From: Candidatus Symbiothrix sp.
Lineage (GTDB): Bacteria; Bacteroidota; Bacteroidia; Bacteroidales; Azobacteroidaceae
Assembly (NCBI GenBank): GCA_031284765.1
Contig: JAITXK010000169.1
Span: forward strand, 1 to 7,700
DNA: 7,700 nt
Direction: 5' to 3'
Within the stretch, counting starts at the first letter, position 1. Every line of letters starts with the position of its first letter. Shown piece after piece: positions 1 through 7,300 of this stretch. The notes beneath the pieces are model-generated. The model was not told the origin of the DNA. It saw only the letters and a list, made by a program, of their open reading frames with translations, and did not search any database. Position numbers and translations under genes: made by a program.

Positions 1-449
1 GAAAGATAAAAACTTTCGTTCATCGCTTGTTTGCTCCATTTCATATCGGCGGCGGGAGCCATGTGTCCTCTGTCGTAACCGGAATTTTTGTAATCATCTG
101 TTGTTGCCGAAACGCCGTGAACAGCCGGATCGGGAATGAAGGCTTTTCCGCGGGGCGTTACGCCTTCAATTTCATCTTTAGTCAGTTCGTATGCGACCCA
201 ATTGGGGATTTTCCATTCTTGGTTATAGCTCACCGTGTAGCCCGTATGTTCTATGATTTGTTCTTTTCGGCCTTCAATGGCAGCGGGAATCTCTAATTTC
301 TCTATAGAGTGTTGAAGAACTTCTGAATTCTCCGCATGGGTTGTGGCTGAAATCGGCTTTGATTCGTGAGTGAACCAAGCGACAAGCATGCATAATGCGA
401 TTGCGATGAGGGAAACGTTTGTTTTAGTGGATTTATTTTTCTTGCTCAT
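1..449 (-). CDS. DNA/RNA non-specific endonuclease (NUC1/EndoG family), partial at left edge
   Basis: The frame opens at an ATG at 447-449 and stays open for 149 codons to the window edge, so the C-terminal part is missing. The hallmark of the beta-beta-alpha-metal (NUC) endonucleases is present as YDRGHMAPAADM at residues 125-136, with His129 as the expected general base. Upstream, the block YTVSYNQEWKIPNWVAYEL (71-89) matches the usual start of this fold. The family cleaves single- and double-stranded DNA and RNA using a divalent metal. The N-terminus has a lysine-rich stretch (K3, K4, K6, K9) and a hydrophobic core at about 12-26, so the protein is probably exported or anchored in the inner membrane. 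Cys20 follows Leu, which is not a good lipobox. The gene starts 10 bp after tsaE and is probably co-transcribed with it. No Shine-Dalgarno sequence is visible. The downstream metal-binding Asn lies outside the window, so activity cannot be judged. Confidence 0.9.
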   Translation of the reverse strand, partial: MSKKNKSTKTNVSLIAIALCMLVAWFTHESKPISATTHAENSEVLQHSIEKLEIPAAIEGRKEQIIEHTGYTVSYNQEWKIPNWVAYELTKDEIEGVTPRGKAFIPDPAVHGVSATTDDYKNSGYDRGHMAPAADMKWSKQAMNESFYL

Positions 450-459
450 AATTATTCAT

Positions 460-876
460 TTACATCATTAATACTCTCGACCCATCCCCCCGCTCCTCAA
501 TCGTCACAAAAACAGTATCCGGAGGCAACAATTCCGCAATCTTTTCGGGCCACTCGATAAAACACAAGGCCCCGCTGTAGAAATAATCTTCCGCCCCCAT
601 GTCCACAGCTTCTTGAATATCCTTCATGCGATAAAAATCAAAGTGATATATCAATTCGGCAGTGGTGTCGGAACGGTATTCGTTGACAATGGAAAAAGTT
701 GGACTATTGACCACATCGTTAACGCCTAGAATTTCGCAAACCGCTTTAATAAAAGTGGTCTTTCCTGCGCCCATTAAGCCGTTGAATGCAAAAACAGTGC
801 GGTCGCCCATTTCGGCAATAAATTCTTTCGCTGAAGCGTGAATAGTGACGAGCGAGTTGATTTGAATAATTTTCAT
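460..876 (-). CDS. tsaE: tRNA threonylcarbamoyladenosine biosynthesis ATPase TsaE
   Basis: This 138-aa protein has the full TsaE (YjeE) pattern: a Walker A loop GLMGAGKTT at residues 33-41, the SPTFSIVNEY segment at 58-67 (switch-like region), HFDFYR at 78-83 with the acidic Asp80, and FIEWPEKI at 106-113. The length is normal for the family. TsaE is the cytoplasmic ATPase that works with TsaB and TsaD to add the threonylcarbamoyl group to A37 of tRNAs reading ANN codons (t6A). The ATG at 874-876 leaves a normal short N-terminus before the P-loop and lies about 24 bases downstream of a -7-like box at 900-907 on the same strand. It is divergent from the DUF3127-like gene and is followed after 10 bp by the endonuclease gene. 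The protein ends in two Met codons before TAA. Confidence 0.96.
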   Translation of the reverse strand: MKIIQINSLVTIHASAKEFIAEMGDRTVFAFNGLMGAGKTTFIKAVCEILGVNDVVNSPTFSIVNEYRSDTTAELIYHFDFYRMKDIQEAVDMGAEDYFYSGALCFIEWPEKIAELLPPDTVFVTIEERGDGSRVLMM

Positions 877-899
877 GCGAATTCTGTTGTTTTTTAGGG

Positions 900-907
900 C
901 AAAAGTA
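900..907 (-). promoter_or_regulatory. Putative -7 box of the tsaE promoter
   Basis: Read on the minus strand the bases are TACTTTTG, which fits the Bacteroidota -7 consensus TAnnTTTG. The box is 23 bases upstream of the tsaE ATG, which would give a leader of roughly 15-20 nt. No convincing -33 TTTG/TTG box is seen at the usual spacing, so the call rests on the -7 element and its position. Confidence 0.45.
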
Positions 908-920
908 AAACAAATTGTTG

Positions 921-928
921 TAACTTTG
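921..928 (+). promoter_or_regulatory. Putative -7 box of the DUF3127-like/AddB-like operon promoter
   Basis: The plus strand reads TAACTTTG, an exact fit to the Bacteroidota -7 consensus TAnnTTTG. It lies 38 bases upstream of the ATG at 967, and transcription would start at about 933-940. An in-frame ATG at 928 overlaps this box, so it would not be in the transcript. This supports the start at 967. A good -33 box is not visible at standard spacing. Confidence 0.5.
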
Positions 929-966
929 TGCTTTTAAAACAAACAACGTATCAAATTTTTACAACG

Positions 967-1353
967 ATGCAATTAACAGCAAAATTAACACAAGTCCTCC
1001 CCGCAGAAACAGGAATGGGCAAAAACGGCGAGTGGAAAAAACAAAGTATCATCGTGGAAACGGAAGGCCAATATCCGAAAAAGATATGCATAACTGCTTG
1101 GGGCGACAAACTGAGTCCCTCCCAATTACAGCAGGGAAACATGCTGACCATTGATTTCGATATCGAAAGCCGTGAATTCAACGGCCGCTGGTACACCGAT
1201 TTGAGAGCGTGGAAAGTGGAATCGGCAGCTTCTGCCCCCATGCAATATGGTCCCGCGCCATCTGCGCCACTACCCGAAATCCCTGCCAATTACAATACGT
1301 CCGAACCGCCTCCCGCGGCTCCTGCTCCCGATTTCAACGATTTGCCGTTTTAA
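967..1353 (+). CDS. DUF3127-type OB-fold protein with SSB-like acidic C-terminal tip
   Basis: The protein is 128 aa if started at the ATG at 967. An earlier in-frame ATG at 928 sits inside the likely promoter and would add 13 residues of no evident structure. Residues 1-85 are beta-rich and look like a small OB-fold; the segment KNGEWKKQSIIVET (19-32) and the block VxAWGDK-like ITAWGDKL (42-49) resemble SSB-fold and DUF3127 proteins common in Bacteroidota. A Pro/Ala-rich, probably disordered linker follows at 86-121, and the protein ends in DFNDLPF (122-128). That ending is very close to the acidic-hydrophobic tail by which bacterial SSB recruits repair enzymes. The domain family has no established biochemical role. 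From the fold, the tail and the downstream nuclease gene 9 bp away, I infer a role in binding single-stranded DNA or in repair. It is not the main SSB: it is shorter and diverges from canonical SSB in the OB-fold. Confidence 0.85.
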   Translation: MQLTAKLTQVLPAETGMGKNGEWKKQSIIVETEGQYPKKICITAWGDKLSPSQLQQGNMLTIDFDIESREFNGRWYTDLRAWKVESAASAPMQYGPAPSAPLPEIPANYNTSEPPPAAPAPDFNDLPF

Positions 1354-1362
1354 TCCGATACA

Positions 1363-4230
1363 ATGGCAGACAATCGTCCCGAACCCTTTCTTCAACTCGT
1401 TGCCAAGGATATTATCGCCCGTTTCGGCAATGATTTGTCGGATATCGTCGTGGTTTTTCCGGGTATCAGGGCGAGTTTATTTTTCAATCAATATCTCTAC
1501 CGGCAGACACAAAGTCCGTTGTGGGCGCCCCAGTACCGTTCTATCGAAAGTCTATTTGAAGGGGCTGCTTCTTTGCGGAAAGGTGACAGTATTCAACTGA
1601 TTGCCGAATTGTACGACACCTATCAGCAGATTTACAACGCACATCGTACCACGCCATCAACCGAAACATTGGACGAGTTTTTCTTTTTCGGAGAAATTCT
1701 GCTCAATGATTTCGATGATGTGGACAAAAATTTAGTCAATGCCCAAGCCCTTTTCTCCAATTTGCAGGATTTAGATGCTTTGCGCGATGATTTCACGCAT
1801 CTCTCGGAAGAACAAATCGAATCTATCAACCGCTTCCTGGGTGCTTTTCGGGGAGAAAGCGCCTTGAAAACTGCTTTTTGGAATATCTGGAATATCTTGG
1901 GAAATGTCTATTCCGCCTTTCAGGAAAAGCTGAAAAGCCAAAACACGGCCTATCCGGGCATGCTGATGCGCTCAGTCGTCGAAAACGAGACCAACGTATT
2001 TCCTGCAAAACACTACGTTTTTGTCGGCTTCAACGTGTTGAGCAAGTGCGAAGAAGCATTGTTCAAACAACTGAAGCACAAAGCGTCGTTCTATTGGGAT
2101 TACGATGCATATTATTTATCCACCGAAGCAGGGAAGTTTATTCAACAGAACATCCGAAACTTCGGTTCTGCTTTGGACAAAAGTTGTTTCGATACCTTTT
2201 TATATTCAGAGAAAAAAATTACATTTTTGGCTTCGCCCTCGGAAAGCGGACAAGCGGCAGCCATCTCCCCCTGGATTGATGCTTTGGGTAAAGAGCCGTC
2301 ATTCTCACAGCCCGATTCCGCCATTGTATTGTGCAACGAAGCCCTTTTGCCGATGGTCATGCACGCCATTCCGTCCGGCAAAGTGGAAAATGTGAATATC
2401 ACGATGGGCTTCCCAATCACACAAACGGCCATTTGCAGCTTCTTGCAGGCGCTGGCCGATATGCAGACCAAGGGCTATCGTCCGTCCGACCGCTCGTTTT
2501 GGTATCGCTATGTCCTGCCCGTGCTGCGCCATCCGTACACTCACCTGATTTTTCCTGAAGCCGAAGAAGTGAAAAAGAACCTGACGAAAAACAATATCTT
2601 CTATCCGAATTTGGAACAATTGAAAGACGAACTTCTTTTCACTTACGCCCCCGACACCGCAAGTCTGGCGCATTATCTCTTGGAAATCATTCAGAAAGTA
2701 GGACGGACATTTGAAAAAAATCGTACCGATTTGTACGCAGGACTCTATCAGGAATCGGTTTTCCGCGCCTATCAGCTAATCAATCGTTTATACGGATTGC
2801 TTTCGACCAAGCAGTTAGCTCTGGAGAAGCCGACTTTTTTGCGACTGTTGCGTAAACTGTTATCAACCGTACAAATCCCGTTTCACGGTGAACCGGTCAA
2901 AGGCTTGCAAATTATGGGCGTTTTGGAAACGCGCACGCTCGATTTCGATAACTTGTTCATTCTCAATATGAATGAAGGCTCAATGCCGGGCGGAAACAGC
3001 GATAATACCTTTATTCCACAATTCCTCCGCACACACTTCGGCATGAGTACGCCCGACCATCAGGAATCGATTTTCGCCTATTACTTTTACCGGTTGATTC
3101 AGCGGGCGAAAAACATCACATTGGTTTATCACACGGATAAAACGCAAACGGGCAAAGCCGAGATGAGCCGTTTTCTGTTGCAATTGTTGTTGGAACCCAA
3201 ACTGCGCGGAACTATCGAACGCTTCTCGCTGCAGTCTCGCATCCAACCGATACAAACACAAGCGGTGACGGTGGAAAAAGATGCCGCTCTATTAGAAACC
3301 TTGAAACAGAAATACGATTTGAATACCAATTCCGAGGCGTACCGCTTGTCGCCGACCGCACTCAATTCGTATATTGATTGCAGTTACAAATTCTATTTGC
3401 AATACATTCAAGGCCTGAAAAGCAAGGAAGAATTGGCCGATGAACTTGATAATTCGGTCTTCGGTTCCATTTTTCATCGGGCGGCGGAGCTTCTGTATCG
3501 TGCAATCAGCGCCGGCCGTTCATTGCCCTTCACGGTTTACAAAGAGTTGTTCGATGACTACCTCATCGTCCCGCATAAGATTAAAAAATTGGTGCTAAAA
3601 GCCTTTGAAGAAGAATATTTCAAGGGCAGGAGTGTTGCGGAAGAAGATTTCAACGGAGAGCAATTAATCAATTTCCATGTCATTTGCAAGCTGTTGGAAC
3701 GATTGATTCGTTTCGACCGCCAACGCACACCTTTCACGATTATGGGCTTGGAACACCCTGTCAAAGAAGAGTTCAACCTTCCGGCACGCAACATCCGCCT
3801 GCTCATCGGCGGAATCATCGACCGCTTGGAAGAAAAAGACGGCAAACGGTATATCCTCGATTATAAAACCGGTGGAAAAGCCAAAGAAATCAAAACCTTG
3901 GAAGAATTATTTACACAAAAAAACAAGCGGGCATCCCATATTTTTCAGACTTTTGTGTATGCTTCGGCTTTGCTTCAACGGGAGGATTTCAACCATCCGG
4001 TAGTGCCGGCTTTGCTGTACATCCAACAAGCTTCAAAAGAAGATTATTCACCGGTCGTTCAATACAATAAAGAACCCGTTGATGATTTCCGGAATTTAAA
4101 TGCAGATTTCAAACAATTGCTTCTAAGCAAGATTGACGAGATTTTTGACCCCGCCATCCCTTTCCGACAAACCGAACTCGTCGAAAATTGTACATATTGT
4201 GATTTTAAGGCTATGTGTGCTTGTGGCTAA
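1363..4230 (+). CDS. AddB/RecB-like PD-(D/E)XK nuclease with inactivated helicase region and Fe-S staple
   Basis: This 955-aa protein has the layout of the Bacteroidota AddB-like proteins, which are part of the double-strand-break end-processing machinery. The N-terminal half is UvrD-helicase-like but has no GxGKT Walker A loop; it begins directly with a VVVFPGIRASLFFNQYL block (about 28-44). A late helicase-like block is visible as LETRTLDFDNLFILNMNEG (521-539). The C-terminal third is a RecB-type nuclease: His705 in SIFHRAAELLY, Asp820 in GGIIDR, and Asp833 and Lys835 in LDYKTGG. Four cysteines fit the AddB iron-sulphur staple: Cys673 ahead of the nuclease core, and Cys943, Cys946 and Cys952 (C-x2-C-x5-C) at the end; Cys954 is an extra one. 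It starts 9 bp after the DUF3127-like gene, so the two are probably one operon. In AddAB the ATP-driven motor is AddA; no such gene follows here, because a terminator and a convergent gene come next. Confidence 0.92.
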   Translation: MADNRPEPFLQLVAKDIIARFGNDLSDIVVVFPGIRASLFFNQYLYRQTQSPLWAPQYRSIESLFEGAASLRKGDSIQLIAELYDTYQQIYNAHRTTPSTETLDEFFFFGEILLNDFDDVDKNLVNAQALFSNLQDLDALRDDFTHLSEEQIESINRFLGAFRGESALKTAFWNIWNILGNVYSAFQEKLKSQNTAYPGMLMRSVVENETNVFPAKHYVFVGFNVLSKCEEALFKQLKHKASFYWDYDAYYLSTEAGKFIQQNIRNFGSALDKSCFDTFLYSEKKITFLASPSESGQAAAISPWIDALGKEPSFSQPDSAIVLCNEALLPMVMHAIPSGKVENVNITMGFPITQTAICSFLQALADMQTKGYRPSDRSFWYRYVLPVLRHPYTHLIFPEAEEVKKNLTKNNIFYPNLEQLKDELLFTYAPDTASLAHYLLEIIQKVGRTFEKNRTDLYAGLYQESVFRAYQLINRLYGLLSTKQLALEKPTFLRLLRKLLSTVQIPFHGEPVKGLQIMGVLETRTLDFDNLFILNMNEGSMPGGNSDNTFIPQFLRTHFGMSTPDHQESIFAYYFYRLIQRAKNITLVYHTDKTQTGKAEMSRFLLQLLLEPKLRGTIERFSLQSRIQPIQTQAVTVEKDAALLETLKQKYDLNTNSEAYRLSPTALNSYIDCSYKFYLQYIQGLKSKEELADELDNSVFGSIFHRAAELLYRAISAGRSLPFTVYKELFDDYLIVPHKIKKLVLKAFEEEYFKGRSVAEEDFNGEQLINFHVICKLLERLIRFDRQRTPFTIMGLEHPVKEEFNLPARNIRLLIGGIIDRLEEKDGKRYILDYKTGGKAKEIKTLEELFTQKNKRASHIFQTFVYASALLQREDFNHPVVPALLYIQQASKEDYSPVVQYNKEPVDDFRNLNADFKQLLLSKIDEIFDPAIPFRQTELVENCTYCDFKAMCACG

Positions 4231-4265
4231 ACTTGACATCTCTTTTGAAATATCAGCAATCTTTA

Positions 4266-4308
4266 AAAATAACTCAGCCCAAGGCATCGCCTTGGGCTGA
4301 GTTATTTT
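4266..4308. terminator. Bidirectional intrinsic terminator between convergent genes
   Basis: A perfect 20-bp inverted repeat (4266-4285 with 4289-4308) surrounds a 3-nt loop, ATC. The core is GC-rich (CAGCCCAAGGC) and the outer arms are A-rich on the left and T-rich on the right, so each strand gives a hairpin followed by a U-rich tail. It lies 35 bp after the stop of the nuclease gene and 37 bp after the stop of the convergent T9SS gene, and so can serve both. Confidence 0.92.
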
Positions 4309-4345
4309 GCTACTCCGTAGCGTTGGTCTTACACCGTAACCTACC

Positions 4346-7300
4346 TTATTTAAAGATAAGTGCCGTGAATCGTTCACCGCCGGTGGTTTCCACTGCGACG
4401 ATGTAAACTCCTTGCGACAGAGCGGATACATTAATTGTATTGGCACTGCTTGCGTTGTCTATTCCTCTGACAATACTTCCGCTGACATCATAAATACGGA
4501 TGGCGCGTAGCGTATGATCGTCCGAATCAACATGCAGGACATTTTTCACCTGAGTGGGATAAATCCGCAAATTATTTGCCGTAAGCTGCGTTAATCCTGC
4601 CGGACTCAACTGAATCACATACGGTTCACTTGCACTGCCGTAGATGGCATCTTCCCTGAAAGTCAGTGTTTGAACCGGATTGCTGACTGCATCGGAAGAC
4701 GGTTCATACACTTTGAATGTGAGCGGAATTTGATTGTCATCGCCCGCTACAGAGAGAAGCAATAAACCATTGTCTAAGGTTGCTTGCGCTCCACGACATT
4801 CATCGCCGGCAAAGACACCCACTTCTACATCCGATACGATCTCGTTTCCATTCTTGACGACTGCAATAATGCTCATACTTCCCGGATAAGCATTTTCATC
4901 TACCGGTATCCAATAGCTGGGTACTGCTATGTATTGTGCCGAACGCAAGGCGGAGGAAACCGACGGATAATGGAATTGTTTATCACTGTTTGCCTGCGAC
5001 TGATAGAGATAACCTTTGCCCGGAGCCAAGGTCTGCAATGGACCTATCCACGCATTGCCGGCATAAATGGCAAATTGACTTTGTCCCTTGATTAAGTCGC
5101 CTTCTACGGCTTCCAGATCGGCTAAGGCATCCTGTGTGGAAAGACTAAACTGCGGCGTATAACCAATCCAGTTCCAGTTTTTCCGGATAGAGACGAGTGT
5201 TTCCAGCGGATTGACTTTGTTGCCAATCAAACGGAAAGGCACGGAAGCATTTACATTGAGTTTATACATCTTCGCAATTTCGATGGCGGTCAAATCACTA
5301 CCGACTACCCATTTGTTGTTTTCTACCACACCGATACCTGTTTTACTCTTCAACAATACCGTATTGGACCTTACCGATTGGAAAACATTGCCGACCGACA
5401 AATCGTCCGGACGGATATTTAATGACAGCCAATTCCATCCTTTCGAGAGTTGCATCTGTTGTTCTACTTTGTTTTCTGCATTCAGTATCACCGGAACGGC
5501 TATACTTCCATACAATTTATTGGCAACAAAAACCACATCGGTTGCACCGGTCGATACCACCGGATAAATTTCACCGGTTGAAGCATCCCAAGCTTTGAAA
5601 GTGACTTTCCTGCCGTCCCAATCATCATTACCATAAATATTGGTGATGATGTAATAAGCATCGTAATTGCTGTAATAAACCGGTGAAGCTACACCGATGC
5701 AAGTATCGTTGACAAAGGCGGCAACGAGATCTTCTGCATCTTCCGACACAGCGCCTTCGAAATGCAATTGAGCGATCAAGTTCATCGAAGACTCGAAGTT
5801 GGCAGGATTAACACTCCAATCGGGTTTCGGTGAACTTACTTTCAGCGAAAGGCCTAAGGGTGCATCAATCTGATTGCTTCCGGTGAGGTAAAGAATGTCT
5901 TCGTAACTACCGACAGGCGTAGAACTTTTCACTTTGAAAGTCAATTTTTCATTGCTTAGCGGTTTCAGGGAACCATACAACTTGGAAACGGTCAACCAGG
6001 AAGGAACATTACTGATCGTCCAGTTTTCTTCCTTTCCGCTTTCATTGGAAATAAATACTTCCACCGTCTTTTCGTCCAGATATTCTTTGGAGATAATCAA
6101 TTCGGAGTCGCTCCAATTCAGGCGGTTCATATTCACATAAGCACTCCATGCAATCGGTTGCGCCACCGGATTGTTGTTCAAATCGAGAATACCGGAAACC
6201 GTCATTTCCAAGGTGCTGTTTTCGATACGGTAAGCCGGTTCCACAATATTAATTACCACTTTATTGTTGGAAGCAGTCCAGGTATGCGCTACGTTTTCCA
6301 GAGTGCGGGCTTCTTTCAAAGCGGGCGATTGGTCGGTAAAGGTAGAGGAGCCGGTAGCAGGTGCGGCAGGAGCCAATCCTGTTTCGGGGTTTTCTATTAC
6401 CCGGTCTTCCAATGTTCCTTCCGTCACTTGTTGACTGTATGCATTGATGAATGTTTTCTCGAATGGATAGTAAGCAATCAGTCCGTTTTCGTTACCCGAC
6501 AAGCGGTTGTAGATATTCCGGCGGATAACATCGGCGGTTACCGAGGCTTTCCAGATACGGACTTCATCGATCGAACCCTTGAAGAAATTATTGGTCGTGT
6601 AAGAGACATTGTCCAAAGTATATCTTCGAGCGCCTAAAGCGATCGTAGCGCCTTGCAATCCGCCAACGGCTGTACCCGATAGCTGCTTGATGGCTGTTCC
6701 GTCCACATAAACGATCGTGCTGCCATTGCGTATGGAGTTCAGTGCCAAATGGTGCCAGCTATTGTCTAAGAAGTCGGCATTGCTCAAGCTGTAACTTCCT
6801 CCTTTCGCTTTCAGAATCAATTTCCGGTTGGCGTCGAAGCCGATTGACAATTTATTGGAAGCATTGCTTTCAATTACTCCATCGCCACATGAAAATAAGG
6901 TAGCATTGGCTTGGGTTTGTCCCTTGAACCAAAATTCCACGAGATAGCTTTCGTCGGACGAAACAGGAATATTAGTAGTATTGATTAGCAGATGATTGCT
7001 TGTCCCGTTGAAAGAAACCGCTTTATTCACGTTTTGCAGATACCAATAATTTTCGTTGGGCAAAGAGAGATGACGGCTGCGGGCTTTGTCTTGCGCCACC
7101 TTGCCGTGTCCTTCATTCAACTGCCAATAACCGATCAGGTTGCGTTCCGTTCCGGTTTTCACCGTATTTTTATCGGCGCTTGCATCGGCGATTATCCGGG
7201 TGGCATTCCACAAAGTAATGTCGTGGACAGCTCCCGTAAAGGCATTGCTGTTGTCTGCTTTTGCTCCGACATATAATTTTCCGTTTCCACTGTAAGGAGC

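Noticed and set aside
27..296. Plus-strand ORF of 89 aa at the left edge
   Set aside because: It is antisense to the endonuclease frame, which carries a clear DRGH catalytic motif; the plus-strand translation shows no family features.
928..966. Earlier in-frame ATG at 928 for the DUF3127-like gene
   Set aside because: It overlaps the likely -7 box, and the extra 13 residues do not look like part of the OB-fold, so the start at 967 is preferred.
951..1289. Minus-strand ORF of 112 aa opposite the DUF3127-like gene
   Set aside because: Its translation has no recognisable motif and it is fully antisense to a gene with clear domain structure.
1878..2279. Plus-strand 133-aa ORF inside the nuclease gene
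   Set aside because: It is an out-of-frame shadow rich in Arg, Ser and Cys, with no family features, and lies within a continuous 955-codon gene.
4123..4446. Minus-strand 107-aa ORF across the convergent junction
   Set aside because: It runs through the terminator hairpin and overlaps the ends of both real genes. The similar peptides on both strands (ITQPKA...PWAEL) are only the palindrome translated twice.
4604..5797. Repeats considered as a possible mobile or phase-variable element
   Set aside because: The copies match only at protein level and the DNA has diverged; no terminal inverted repeats, target duplications or simple-sequence tracts are visible.
6158..6637. Plus-strand 159-aa ORF inside the surface-protein gene
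   Set aside because: It is antisense to the LamG 2 region, which reads as intact protein; the ORF has no motif or promoter.
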